DNA from: Owenia fusiformis
Taxonomy: Eukaryota > Annelida > Polychaeta > Sabellida > Oweniidae
Reading direction: 5' to 3'
DNA: 60,000 nucleotides
Assembly (NCBI GenBank): GCA_903813345.2
Contig: CAIIXF020000001.1
Location: 3,040,001 to 3,100,000, forward strand
Below are positions 45,601 through 58,086 of this stretch, piece by piece (positions within the stretch are counted from its first letter, which is position 1; each line of letters starts with the position of its first letter). A program made the translations under genes and the position numbers. Under the pieces are notes generated by a model. The model was not told the DNA's origin. It made no database searches and worked only from the letters and a program-made list of their open reading frames with translations.

Positions 45601-48600
45601 TATGAAATTTCAAATCTATATGTAAACTTACATCTAGAAATGCAGTTTTAAAAAGTGTTTATCAACTTTGAAAACTTAAATTTCTTTAAAAATGTAACAT
45701 CTAGATATGTCGGGTAAATTCCCCATACACCCCATTCTATAAAATCACAAAAAGTGAAATATCTTTTCTTATATTTGACTGATAATATTTTCTTTAACTG
45801 GAATTATTTTAATTTGTCTAAGTATCATATACAAAAAGGTAATATGAAAATTGAACCAATGAAGCTGAAGAATATTCAAGTTAAAAGAGAACTTTCTAGT
45901 ACCCTGCCTTGTTATCCTCCCCTATTTAGCCACCTGGTGCTGAAAATGGTAGCTACCTACTCGCATCTGGGTAATTGTCATGCATAATTCATTCTGGTTT
46001 AACTAGCACAATTGTGAAGATAATGACTATCATTACGATTGTGACATACACATCTAAATAAAAGTTCGAGTAACAGGATTGTTGTAAATTGTTGATTCTA
46101 GTTAATTAAGAAAACAGTGACAATTATTACGATTGTGATGTAAGGCTATACCCTAATACATATCATAAGCACAGAATAATGGTTTATTCTAGCTGAATCA
46201 CCATGATGATAGTTATGGTTGCACACGTGTTCTAATAGTGTTCTAATAGTGGACACAACTCTTAATATTGTAGATGCGTGATTGTTGAGAATCTAATCAG
46301 ATTCTATATGAATTGCTAAATCGTGAAGTGTGTACCATTGTTGAATACCCCCCTCCCCCTTTCTCTGAAGTCTGAAATGTTACCTTCTTCACAGTTGGCG
46401 CCTATGTATCCTCGAACACATCTACATGTGTATTTATTAAAGCCATCAACACAAGTTCCTCCATTCTTGCATGGTCTAGTTTTGCAATCATCCGGGTCTG
46501 AAAATGTAAAGGTTAGGCTTTGCAAATGTGTATTTATCATTCACTTACTATTTTTCATGACTTCAATAAAAGTTGTTTTAGAGATTTTTGAAAAAAATAT
46601 ATTGAAAAAATGTTGTCAAATTTTGCTTTCTCAAATATTTCACATTTTCCTCCTTTTTTCAAATAAAATCAAACATTAACCATCAAATATTCCACTATAC
46701 AGTGCCAAACACATTATCTTTTAAACACCAATGGAAAGATTGGACAAAGGTCACACTATTTCAATAACAAAATGCCATGTGCTTCTTAAATATCTACATT
46801 TCTAGCTTTTTTAATGTCCTATATAATTTTTTACATTTAAAACATATTTCTATTACAGTTTTATATACTGTACCTAAATTACTGTAAAATTGGCATTAAA
46901 ATGGCCGCCATTTTCTAAAACCTGTTTCCGAGCAGAACTTTTACCCCCATAGGGCATATGTGTACAGAATATGAACAAACTGGGCCAACAGTATTCGAGT
47001 TATCGCAGACTTTGTTTACAGTTTATAAAAAGCGTGAAAACAGTCATGTTCACTTTATTAAACCTGTTTTCTTAATTATTTCGGCAAAGAACATATGATT
47101 GTACAATTACAATTTGTACTTCAAAGCAAAAAATAGACATACTTATTTCACATGTGGTCCCAGAAGTTCCAGCAAGACATGCACAACTGGCTCTACCAGC
47201 AGACACAGTACATCTTGCTCTATTCTTACATGGATTGGGTCGACAACTCGTTAAATCTCCCTGTCCTATAATTAAACGGTTTTGCATTATATTGTAGAAC
47301 AATACTTTATTAGTTATCAGAAAAATGTAATATTCAGGTTACACATCAAAGTAATATGAATCATAATTTCTATTTACCAATGAACTTCACAGATAAGTTA
47401 ATAATATTGCAATATAAATAATGTATGATACATAATGTATGATACATCAATAATGGTTGTAAGGGTTGTATCAATGAAAATAATCATTTGACTCAAAACA
47501 AAACCTTGTATTATAAGATTCTTTTGATTCTATCTAATGATAATATATTCCGATACAATTGATTGTATCATATGTAACGCTCGATTTTATTTCTAGTTGA
47601 AAGCCCATGATATAAAGTACTATTCGATTCTAATGATTCAATTGGCCCTGAAAAGGTTCATTTATGGCAACAGCTTATATACTCCAGTAAAAACATCAAA
47701 AATAAATGAAAAAATTGCAATACTTATTAAACCTAGTGCAACAAATGCGCATGCATATTGATGAGTTAAAGGACATATCAAAAATCTAGAAAAAATCACT
47801 ATTTGTACCCACTGGACTTATTTTATGAGGGGTACTATGACAAGCATTTATATTTTCTGTTGGGTGCCCCCAATCACATTCAAATTATCAGGGGTTATGC
47901 ATCCATATATAATTAGTTGTCATGCAAAGTTTGATCTTGATTGGTCAATTGGTTACTATGGCAACACAATTTAATTGCAAAATATTGTAAATATGAAGGA
48001 TAAATCTACTGTTTCCCTACAAACCGCAGATGGTAGGTTGTCTTTTTTAATTTTTCAAAATGAACACAACGTTGAGCTTAATACATATTGAAGGAGTTTA
48101 CAACAAGATAACATGATAAATAGATGAATAGGATGACATATGTGGCGCATGCTTGATAACTACTGCTCAATTTACCACAAAGTGGGCGTGGCACTATTTT
48201 TATTACAATTCCAAATAATTTCATGTTGACAGAATCATATTTACAAGGGTAATTAATACGTATGTTATTTTCTGGTATGGTGAGTCTAATCATCTTTTGT
48301 CGATTGGTTGCCATAGTAACACAACATACTGTATGTAAATCGTTGGTAGAGGTAATTTAAGGTAATCCTTGTTCCTTAACAAATTGTTTATTACATTCAT
48401 TCTTAAGAACTGTTTTCGTGTATGATCTTTTTTAACAAATACAAGTTTGGATAATATTGACATGCGTTTGCTATGGTAACACAACTAATAATGCTGTTTG
48501 TTGAAATACTGCTCTGTTTGTCCGTCTGCCTGCCTGTCTGTCTAAGCATTTCCTGGCCCATTTACTAATCACAGATTGTCATACGTGACAAAATGGTGAT

Positions 48601-51600
48601 TCTTGACATCTTAGACTCTAGAAGATGTACCAACTTAGACTCTGTAGGCTGTATCAATCTTAGATTATGGATGTTGTACCCATTTTAGACTTTGAAGGAT
48701 GTACCCATTAAACACTAGAGGCTAAACCCTATAGACTCTAGAGGCTGTACCATCTTAGATCCATTTATTAATCACAGATTGATGTTATATGTGACAAAAT
48801 GGTGATTCTTGACATCTTAGACTCTAGAAGATGTATCAACTAAGACTATGTAGGCTGTTTCAATCTTGGATTATGGATGCTGTACCCATCGTAGACTCCG
48901 GAGGATGTACCCGCCATTAGACACTAGAGGCTAAACTCTCTAAGACTCTAGAGGCTGTACCATCTTAGATCCATTTATTAATCACAGATTGATATATGTG
49001 AGAAAATGGTGATTCTTGACATCTTAGACTCTAGAAGATGTATCAACTTAGACTATGTAGGTTGTATCAATCTTAGATTATGGATGGTGTACCCATTGTA
49101 GACTCTGAAGGATGTACCCATTAAACACTAGAGGCTAAACTCTCTAAGACTCTAGAGGCTGTACCACCTTAGACTCTTGGAGGCTACACCCAGCATAGGC
49201 TCTGGAGAGGCCGTACCATCTTAGACTCTTGGTACCTGTACCCATCATAGACTCTGCATCTGTAAGGTGTACCATCTTCTCTCGAAGGCTGTTCCCAGAA
49301 CTCATCAAAGGCTCTGGAGGCTACACCCATTGTAGACTCTGGATGCTATATCGTCCTAAACTCTTGGGGGCTGAATCCATTGTAGACTATGGAGGCTGTA
49401 CCATCTTAGGCTCTTTGAGGCTATACAATATCACACTCTTGTAGGCTGTACTATCTTAGACTCTTGGAGGCTGTACCTATCTTTTACTCCTGACTTTCAT
49501 AGAAATCATAGACTTTTTTGGCTGTACTATCTCTCATACTATCTGTACTATCAATCATATGAGGATTATTAGGTATCATTATTGGAAAGGTTATATAATT
49601 GAGCTTACTTGTAACTATATTGAGCCATATTATAGATGAAGAAATTCATATTCTAAGGAAATAGGGGTTTATCGTTTCAAGTCAAAGCTACTGACAATTT
49701 GGGTAACAATTAACGAGTGGCTAGTTCTAACATTTTTTCTAATGGGGTTAGGGTCAACAACAAAAAAAGTTATAAAAAAATTCTTGGGGTCAGATCTGCC
49801 ACCTCACCGTTTAATGTTAAAGATTTTATATTGTTTGTTTTTTTAAATAGATTTAATCAAATACAAAAAAATCAAACCTGTGATTTGTCTTTTATATCGT
49901 TGATTCGATTCGGCCTGTAAGAAAATTTAATAATATAAATCATATTCTTAAGAATGATCAGACATATAAATAAGCCAACTCACTTATTGCATGTTTATAA
50001 TTCCAGTATAACGTATAACTTATGAAATATTTGATTACGTTATCATTAAGTGTGATAGTCTTACGTATAAACGACGGTTTATAAGAATATCAGTTATACG
50101 TTGTATGGGATAATAAGCATGCGATAAGTGAGTTGCGAAATCTGTCTTATGATTGAAATTATTTATTTATTGATTTTGAGAGGTATTTTCATAAACATCT
50201 ATCTATTAATAAAAATAGATACAAAAATATAAATAAACACATAGAATCTACGCATTGTTTTCACTTGTCACTCTTCAGACTAGTTACCAAAACGGATCTT
50301 AATGGGTAGTAAGCTAGCAGCCAAAAATGTCGCACTTTGAGAATACAAATTGAAATTACTTTTTTATTATATATAAGCTGATTATTCAGAAAAAATTGTC
50401 TGACGCACCGTATCCGGGGCGAAGTGTTAAAACGGAGTTTTTGACCCTAAAATGAAAATTTACAGGGGTACTTTATCAACGTGGAATAACTTATTCAGGT
50501 AGTAACATATATGTGGAAGGGGGTAGAGCTAATCAGCATTGAGCATATATCTCATCTACATAGTTCTCCATTTCATAGAGTGCATATTCTGGGTCATCTT
50601 CTCATTCATCATAATATGAAGGATATCGCAATTTACGTGATTGATAAGTATCGAAGACCATACAATAAATTACATAAGTGATCAAAATTGGCGGTAGTCC
50701 TAATAAAGATAGATGTTTACCATTCTCTATAAATACAACATGAACTTGACTTTTTGAGATACATATATATTGGACTTATACTTAACTCTAGAGTTCCTAT
50801 GGGGGGGTACAAAGTATGAAACAATTTACACAATACGTCAATTTAACGTTAGTTTCTATAATGAAAATTCACAATGTTGTTACAATTTTATTCTTAAAAT
50901 AAATAATTATCTCTAGGCTACACATAAAAATGATACTTTAATGAGAAACATCTGCAATTTGAAAGCTCTTTCAGGAGATACCATGTCACATTTTTTTGCT
51001 TCAAGAAAAAAAATGAAAGCTTGCATTGTTTGATTTGAAATCACATACGTGTATAGAAATGATCAAACTTTATACTCCCCAATTGTTATGACTTTTCAAC
51101 TTTTACGAACAAGTTTTAAAATAAAGATCAAGAGAAATCGCCGGGAATAGTTCTGATAGAGGGTTTTGGCAGATATGGGATCGAATACGGGATCCGATAC
51201 CGGATTTTGGCTGATAAGGGATCAGATACGGGATATTTTTAATATCAATTCTATTCCCTTATTTCCCAGGGAAAACATGTTATTATGGAATAATTAGTGG
51301 TTACTTACTTGGAGGGTTCAATATGGGTTTTATTCCGGGGGCCCGGAGGGCCAGATGGAAATATCATATTGTCAAGAGGAATAAACCCATATTTAATCCC
51401 GACCAGTAAATAAGCTTCTTATCCAATTATATTCATGACTCTCTTCATAAAACCATAAGTTCAAAATGAATCAGTCTGTATATGATTTTTATATGAAACA
51501 AAAACAGACTATTATTTAGTCTACAAAATATGGCTTAACTTTGTGACATTTTGAATATAAAAAAATCATTGTATAAAATAAACACATGAACATTAAAAAA

Positions 51601-52471
51601 TGTATCAACACGTATACAAGTCCATCGAAGAGCATTCGCATATTGCTCAGAATTCTATGATGTTGACTGTCCGTGCCAGAGCATGATGATAAAATTATAA
51701 TTCGCTTATGTTTAATAGGCTTACAATCTTCATATTTCTTACGTTTCAAAATCTACATTTTCAATTTTGTTTGGAAAATATCGTTTTTCACATAAGAACA
51801 TCATTATAGCACGCTTTATCGACCCAACTGAACGTAAGAGGAAGTTTTGTTTGGCAAAAATTCCCAGGAGGTGAATACGATTTTCGTAAGCGGTATTGGG
51901 AGTTGAATACGATTTTCGTGAGCGGGATCGGGCGGGACAACACGATTGTTTATCAAAAATATTCCCGGGTATTATTCACAGTGAAGTAGTATTATCATAA
52001 GATAAAAAAGATTTCTCTAAACATTCACAATGGCAACCAATTAGGTATTGGTATAGATGATTGGTTACCAAGAATATTCGATGACAAGATTTTTCGTAAA
52101 ATTTAAAATTGTCAAAAAACTAACAGTGATACGAATGAAATCCAATCTGTGGTAAATAAGGACAACTGTTTTTTAGTTAATCAGAAGTTGTATCATTTCA
52201 ACAAAAACATTTGTACAATATATTGGCACATAATTCAACGTACGTGTATTGCATTCTATCATATGTAATGCTTCTTTTGTCATCCCTACCGTTAAGTTGC
52301 TTTGGAATTATAGATTTAAAATATAAAGGGAATTGAATATAAATAAAGAAGTGTAAACATCGACTAAGATATACTTACACGATATGATTGATGATCTCCA
52401 TAAGTTACATTGAACAAAAAAGTAATGAGTAACAATACTGAAGAACCGAAAAACGTCCATTTTAACTCCAT
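42505..52471 (-). CDS. Secreted protein with at least five EGF-like domains (6 exons seen, 3' end not found)
   Basis: Exons in transcript order: 52471-52379 (ATG, signal peptide, donor GTAAGT), 47260-47143, 46497-46384, 44906-44790, 44292-44176, 42627-42505. Exon 1 ends in phase 0 and joins an acceptor CAG at 47261. All later junctions are phase 1, typical of shuffled EGF modules, and the frame stays open throughout. The N-terminus begins MELKWTFFGSSVLLLITFLF, a clear signal sequence ending near VTYG. Each following exon carries one six-cysteine EGF module with the NPC or RPC and G.C spacing. The last visible exon ends in phase 1 at an apparent GTAGGT donor, so more exons must follow at lower coordinates. 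None was recognised before or after the N gap. EGF repeats of this kind act in extracellular protein-protein contacts; the ligand is unknown. Confidence 0.82.
42628..44175 (-). other. Intron between EGF domains 5 and 4
   Basis: AT-rich. A GC-richer patch at 43380-43460 (GGGGAGGCTGGTGGGCTTTC) may be an old SINE fragment. No further EGF module was found. Confidence 0.5.
44176..44292 (-). other. EGF-like domain 4
   Basis: LNECDRNPCKNGGRC then ICTCTAQYVGDLC in one 117-nt phase-1 exon, acceptor TTTTTAG and donor GTATGT. Confidence 0.88.
44790..44906 (-). other. EGF-like domain 3
   Basis: DKNECAPRNPC, SECIDSIGKAICKC and PTGLTGDFC in one 117-nt phase-1 exon with donor GTGAGT. The DxNEC start resembles calcium-binding EGF modules. 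Confidence 0.88.
45735..45970. repeat. Dispersed repeat family, copy 3
   Basis: AAATCACAAAAAGTGAAATA through CTACCTACTCGCATCTGG matches 34490-34740 in direct orientation and the start of 32506 inverted. It lies in an intron of the EGF gene. Confidence 0.7.
46384..46497 (-). other. EGF-like domain 2
   Basis: PDDCKTRPCKNGGTCVDGF then YTCRCVRGYIGANC: a textbook EGF module of 38 codons, phase 1 at both ends, with acceptor TTTTCAG and donor GTAACA. Confidence 0.88.
47143..47260 (-). other. EGF-like domain 1
   Basis: SCRPNPCKNRARC then ASCACLAGTSGTTC gives six cysteines in EGF spacing. Two acceptors five bases apart (CAG at 47261, TATAG at 47266) exist; the inner one matches the phase of exon 1. 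Confidence 0.82.
48558..49560. repeat. Higher-order degenerate tandem repeat in EGF gene intron 1
   Basis: The basic unit is about 27 bp, around TTAGACTCTAGAGGCTGTAC. At 48558, 48759 and 48969 a longer block (TTTATTAATCACAGATTG, then GGTGATTCTTGACATCTTAG) recurs with a 200-210 bp period, three times. From about 49165 only the short units continue to about 49560. Confidence 0.85.
49976..50135. mobile_element. Foldback MITE (about 160 bp)
   Basis: CAACTCACTTATTGCATG at the left pairs with CATGCGATAAGTGAGTTG at the right, continuing inward through AACGTATAACT / AGTTATACGTT. Confidence 0.75.
51300..51415. repeat. Imperfect foldback around GGGGGCCCGG
   Basis: TTACTTACTTGGAGGGTTCA, AATATGGGTTTTATTCC and the near-inverse GGAATAAACCCATATTTAAT flank a GC-rich centre. 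It resembles the 41649 palindrome in design but is more decayed. Confidence 0.5.
52379..52471 (-). other. EGF gene exon 1: start codon and signal peptide
   Basis: 31 codons starting at 52471, with a hydrophobic core SSVLLLITFLFNV and a likely cleavage after TYG, then DHQSYR before a perfect GTAAGT donor. An in-frame second ATG a few bases away in another frame was rejected because it reads into a stop within the donor. Confidence 0.75.
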
Positions 52472-52851
52472 ATGGAATGTTGTATGTTGTCCTCAGTTAA
52501 TTGCTTCAGAACTCCTATCCTTAGTAATATTTTTTAGTTTCTCCTGATTTGGTAATGCAATGGTAGTTATTTATGTAATAATATTAATGTAATATCCTAT
52601 TTGCGTTATATGAATCTGAAAAAGATGTCAACTTATTTGCAAATATTATATGAAATAATAAAGTGATGTTTGTTGTCTAGAAATATGAAATGAATTATGG
52701 AGCTATTCAACAAGAGTAAGAACAATTAAGTGATTTGTATATTATAAATATAATAAACATAACCGTTTACACAAGTAGTAAATCGAATTTTTCACAAATG
52801 ATTGCACAAATAAATACCATACGAACATTTCATACTATTGAGGTTCATTTT

Positions 52852-52920
52852 CAATGATTCTAGCAGGGTGTATTCTCCGAAGTCTAGAGGGCTAGGGGAA
52901 TACACTTTGTAGAATCATTG
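52852..52920. repeat. Short palindrome upstream of the EGF gene
   Basis: CAATGATTCTAGCAGGGTGT and ACACTTTGTAGAATCATTG form arms around GTATTCTCC / GGGGAATAC. It lies about 380 bp upstream of the EGF start codon, so it could affect the promoter, but nothing shows this. Confidence 0.55.
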
Positions 52921-53279
52921 GGATAAAGTGGAAAACAATATTTCACATAGGGAAAACTAATACGATCAATTGTTTCCAGCTTAATTTTTGTCACCTATAT
53001 CTTTAAAACCCCTACATAAATCATATTTTCCTTTAAAGAGGTTAACCATATTTCCGAATTTATCTATGTTAATTGACCTTGCCTAGCTATGGACTTTCTC
53101 ATTTTTCTTCAGCATGCATTGTAATGACTTCAGTATAAATGAAATGTCCCTTGGTGTTCTGGTCTTTGATTCTGAAATTTGTTTTTGAATGGCTGGGGGA
53201 TAGACATTGCTTCTTTTCACGCTAGATCATGTTTTTGGGATATGTAGAGTATGTATATATCATGTATATATGACAGGTT

Positions 53280-53370
53280 TAGGTTTAGAGTTAGCTTTTC
53301 TTGCTAGGTTCTATTATAAATTTTTGGTCTTTTCCCTCTGGCAACTGTGCTTAGATATTCGCTATATGTG
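53280..53370. repeat. Dispersed repeat, copy 2 (see 7870-7965)
   Basis: TTTCTTGCTAGGTTCTATTA and GGTCTTTTCCCTCTGGCAAC match the copy inside the intron 3 element at 7870-7965. Confidence 0.5.
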
Positions 53371-53460
53371 GCAACAACTACAGAACCTTGAATTGATTAT
53401 AGTCATATGGCCCCAACCTATGGTATCAGAAAGCACCCTTGAAATGAACCGTTACTAGAG

Positions 53461-54959
53461 TATAATTTTAAATGTTTGTAACTACTTTGAATTTAAAAAA
53501 TAAGCAATCAAATGACTATATTGCAACAGTATATAAAAAAAAATAGAAACATATGTACTTGTCCTAACTTTTGTATATTTCAAATAGTTAGTAGCCCGGA
53601 CAGAATTGTTCAATGGTCACTTTTTCTTTAATGACTTTTTTATTTTTTTGTATTGTCAAAATCTGATTACATATTTGAAAACTAGAGTGAAATTCTGACA
53701 TACAAAAATAATATTTAGTAATACTAAGGAACATCTCTTTTTTTGTTGATATTATAGGCATTCATAGTATGAGTGACGCAAATACATAATTCACCATTTT
53801 GCTTCATATTTGTTCAAAGATGGCGGCATGTTTTGTGGATTTGAAGGTTTATTTGAAAATTAATATTTACGAAATGTCGTAGGCCTGCAAAGTCATATAG
53901 ACTGCTGCTTAGGTATGAGGTAATGACTGTATTTAACTTAATTTGACTTGTATGTATACTGCTACATGTATCTAAAAGGTTTGTAACATAGTATGTACAG
54001 TATATTGGTTGGGGTTGCAGGATTTAGATTTTTTGGCCATTCCATTGTTACCCGTAATGGATTAGCAACCCTAGTTCGTTTAACCCATGCAACCATAAGG
54101 TCATACTGCCACAGTTTTTAATGTCTTTCCCAGTCACACTCCTCTTAACCCATGCTTGGCATGCATGTGAATTGTTCTTCAGCTTTTCAATGGCCTCTGA
54201 GATGGCTGTTTGGAGCTCTTGAAAAGACTGAGGACCTACTCTCATCACACCCGGCACATTTGGGCGCCACCTTTTCACGTCCTCATGAACACAACCCCGA
54301 ACATTTCAATAGATTTGAGTTTATATACCCTTGGAGGGAGTTGATCTCTTGTATTTGATGATTAGTCAGTTGGTGCGTTACATCAGGATTGTAAAGGTGG
54401 CAGCATGACCTTATAGGCCTATGACAATCTTTAAATATTTACTCTCAACTTAACATTCAAATTCCTGAAATATGCTGCCATTTTGAACAAATATGAGGCA
54501 AAATGGTGAATTATGTATTTGCGTCACTCATACTATGAATGCCTGCAATGTCAACATATTAAGAGATGTTCCTTAAATATATTTTTTGTATGTCAAAATT
54601 TCACTCTAGTTTTCAAATATGTAATCAGATTTTGAGAATACTGAAAATTAAAAAGGTTATTAAAGAAAAAGTGACCATTGAACAATTCTGTCCGGGCTAC
54701 TATGTATAATGTGCAGCAATGCTGTGGCTTTTTGTAATTTAGGGAGTTTCAGCCATGTTAATTTTTCCGAAAATAACATGGCAGAGTAGCATCAAAATAT
54801 AAGAGGCCACAGGTATGATAGCTAAACTACAAAACAAATTAAAATATACAAAAGTTAGGACATGTATAAATGTTTCTATTTTTACATATACTGTTTCGAT
54901 ATGGTCCTTTGATTGCTTATTTTTTAAATTCAAAGTAGTTACAAACATTTAAAATTATA
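53461..54959. mobile_element. Inverted-repeat transposon, about 1.5 kb, with long two-part arms
   Basis: The outer arms (53461-53580 and 54840-54959) share TATAATTTTAAATGTTTGTA. The inner arms (53592-53830 and 54470-54707) share GTAGCCCGGACAGAATTGTT. The roughly 640-bp centre holds a minus-strand frame (54278-54048) with SFQELQTAISEAIEKL, resembling a transposase tail, but I cannot name it. Confidence 0.75.
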
Positions 54960-55029
54960 TACTATATCTTTCGAAAACAATTAATGTATACTGTATCTGT
55001 TATAATCATGAACAGATTTATTGTGTCGA

Positions 55030-55205
55030 TTAAATACTCTCTGGAGTCGCTCGCACAGTGTGCAATTTTTACTATCAATACAAAGTCCTTCATCATTTTC
55101 TGTCATAAAGTATGACACCAAAATCAGAGCAGACAGAACCCATCTTGCACCTACTGCTGGGCTAGTCATTACTGTGATGTCATCCATGAAAGCTCTGCTT
55201 GGGGG
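55030..55205 (-). pseudogene. LINE reverse-transcriptase fragment
   Basis: The minus-strand frame contains PPSRAFMDDITVM followed by GARWVLSAL. The FMDD box sits at the position of the reverse-transcriptase YxDD catalytic motif, and the following block is typical of one group of animal LINEs. The frame is broken on both sides. Confidence 0.5.
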
Positions 55206-56212
55206 TGCTTTGTGCCATTGTTTGCTCGTGATCTAAAGCCTCCAGTATCAGTTGGTGAGGGACACTAGGGTAGGCAATATGCGAGGTTTATCCAAACTAC
55301 TGACAGTGCCTCGTTCCCTTTCTTGGCTTCCTTCACTAGTTGACTTATCTACTTCACTTAATTATCGTTTTAATATAGAATCAAAAATATCAGTAAGGAA
55401 AGCTTTGCGCAGCTTTCAAACTAAAGACTGCATATTCATTGACATGAGTTCTACAGTCTTCATCTGGGTGAGATGCGTTTCTCTTTACCCAAAATAAGAA
55501 AGCATATGTTTAACAACCCACCAGACTGTACCTCCAGCAAGAGGGTCCAAAACTATTTTAAATATTTCATTTGGGCCTAAAAAATGTTCCGCCCAAGCGC
55601 GGATATTTTTGGGCCCCTCCCCTCTGGATATTCAGGTTCGCCCCAAGTGTCTTATTAAACAAAGCCTTTATATTATAAAGGGAGGTGTTTTAGCATGGAA
55701 ACAATTTTATGTCGGCGGGCTGGCTACAGACATGCCTCCAATACACACATTATAAGTGATAGGGACACCTAAAGAACCACTGGCAGTCACACGGGTCAGC
55801 CATGTAACCATTTTCAAAATGTGAACCTTGCAACTATGAAGATGAATATTTATGTTTAGCGCTCAGTGGTTTTGTTTAACCGTTAATTCCATGGTTATTT
55901 ATGGAGGAAAGGGTTATTGACTGCATAATATTTACTTATAACACAATGGTTAACTCAAACAAATAGCAGTGATAAACGTTTAGAATCAACAATGTGTGTA
56001 CTTTATGAAAAATCTAAACGGGTAAGATAGAAAACATGAATTCTCTGTACACATACGTAATCTCCGATATCTGCTCTGTTCGAACTTAGGGTCACTGTGT
56101 CTCAGTGATAACCTATTAATTCAAATAGAACCATTTCCAATCCCTCTTCAAAAGAGAAGACGCAAAAGATTTTCAAGAACAAATTCATACTTCCTTGTTT
56201 TCCCCCATCGGT

Positions 56213-56513
56213 TTAACCTCTTGAATACCAGCCTCTAAAAAGGGTTTGAAACCAGAGCATTTTTCATTTTCTGCTAGTTTTCTGGATATTAAAATGTAAA
56301 AACACAATGTTTGATATTTGATTTCATAAGAACAGTAAACATAGACCCATTACATACATTCTAAAACATAATTTGTGAAGATTGGATAAAAAATGCCAAA
56401 GTTAGAGTAGTTTTAGTGAAAACTTCTGTGACAGATATATCTGTCGCTCTGGGTTCCAAATGGATTTTATTTGTGACAGATATATCCGTCATTCTGGGTA
56501 TTCAAGAGGTTAA
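56213..56513. mobile_element. piggyBac-like MITE (TTAA ends)
   Basis: TTAACCTCTTGAATACCAG at the left and CTGGGTATTCAAGAGGTTAA at the right, with TTAA at both borders as in piggyBac target duplications. Inside, GTGACAGATATATC is duplicated. No transposase. Confidence 0.72.
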
Positions 56514-57818
56514 CATGGGGATTTTCACACCTATTTTTCAATCGATATATTCGTTCATATTCCCGTACGGGAGTACAGAAAAAATTATAAGAAACGATTG
56601 ATCTCCTATTAATCTTAATATAACAGATATTTTTTATTGTTATGATACAAAGCGTGGTGAAAACGATGATTGAAAACTGAGAAAATATTTCGGAAGAAAG
56701 GGTCATTTGGTCAGTTGTGAAAAAATGGTTTCATTCGACTTTCAACAATTTCATTCCAATCTTACCGCACTACAAACTGCAACATCGATGCAACAACAGA
56801 ATAAAAGGACACTTTTTCAAATTTCATTATAGAGTTACGTTGAAAATCGACAAGCAACTAAGCAGTTGACCGAAGAAGCATTCTGATACTCATAGCATCT
56901 TTCTGTTTCACCTGAGACATCTCATGGCTGGGAAGATTTGAGATGTCATGGTTTGTCATGATGCCAAAGAACACGCATCGCTATTATCTAGGTCAATCGG
57001 TTCAGTGTCCAAAAGTAAATCTATATACTCGTTTCCGAATTTTATTGTTCATTGTACAAGCTTTTCTTGATTATACTCGGTAAACTGACCATTAAAGCAA
57101 TGACAAAGAACAATACTTCTGATGGTGTCATTTTTTATTTAGCGTGCGGCTGTAATAACAAAATTGCGTAATTAGTTTGATTCAGAACTTTCGGGTCACG
57201 CAAATAGCTACACGAAATGTGTTTCTTTTTGAGTGCTTTTTAAGTACATATTTTCGAACCTTCTCGATTAAAGAGCGAACAACGAAATAATTATTATCAT
57301 TTAGCCACGGCCGTAAATCGTACAAAATGAATGGCGTGAAGCAAGATTTATTTTTTCATGCTGTCTATACATGTCTGGTGAACACATCTGTTGAATAGAA
57401 ACGTGTATGGTGAGTTGATCAACCATTTGGAGTCTTATTTTGAACATGTTCAATTTCTAGTCCTTAAAATTATACATCTCACAAAAATACACCCTCTATA
57501 CAGTACCCTGGAAGCTAATTAGCATAGACCATCGTGTTGGGCTTGCCTTCAAGCTATGAAGCTATGCCTTCAAGTTGCAAGGAAATGTCATCATTTTTTA
57601 AAGGAGTGGTATCGATATGGAGAACTGAATTCAACAATGTTTTTTCTCGTAAACCAATCATTGAAAACATTCTGTAAAAAACACGGTATTTTATGTAATG
57701 TTGACTGATTGACAACAGTTTAATGCGAAAATTATTTAGAAATATTTTATATAACTGTTTTTGTTAACATTTTTTGTTTTTGCTCCTTTCTCCAAATTCT
57801 TGAGAATGAAATAAAATG

Positions 57819-58086
57819 TCTTTCCGAACCTTGTTGGAACAAAATAGCACATACAACATATTTTTAGACCTCTGAATATTATAGTTATACAAAGGAGTTT
57901 TTGGTTGATTTTAAAAAGTATTCAAAATATCCCCCCAAAATAGATATAAAAATCATGATAAAACTTTTTTTTCATTAACAATATACTTTTTTAAAATCAA
58001 CCAAAATTTCCTTTGTACAATTACAATATTGAGAGACCTATACATGTTGTGTTTATGTCGTTTTGTTCCAATGAGGTTCGGAAAGA
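57819..58086. mobile_element. Foldback MITE (268 bp)
   Basis: TCTTTCCGAACCTTGTTGGA at the left pairs with TCCAATGAGGTTCGGAAAGA at the right, and pairing extends through TGGTTGATTTTAAAAAGTA to a short AT-rich loop. Confidence 0.8.

Larger units (their letters stand above)
49560..52378. other. Rest of EGF gene intron 1, no exon recognised
   Basis: AT-rich DNA with a 160-bp palindrome at 49976-50135 and a weak foldback at about 51300-51415. The short ORFs lack domain features. Confidence 0.5.

Noticed and set aside
48558-49560. CRISPR-like array
   Set aside because: Spacing and units are irregular, the context is a eukaryotic intron, and there are no cas genes; it is a degenerate minisatellite.
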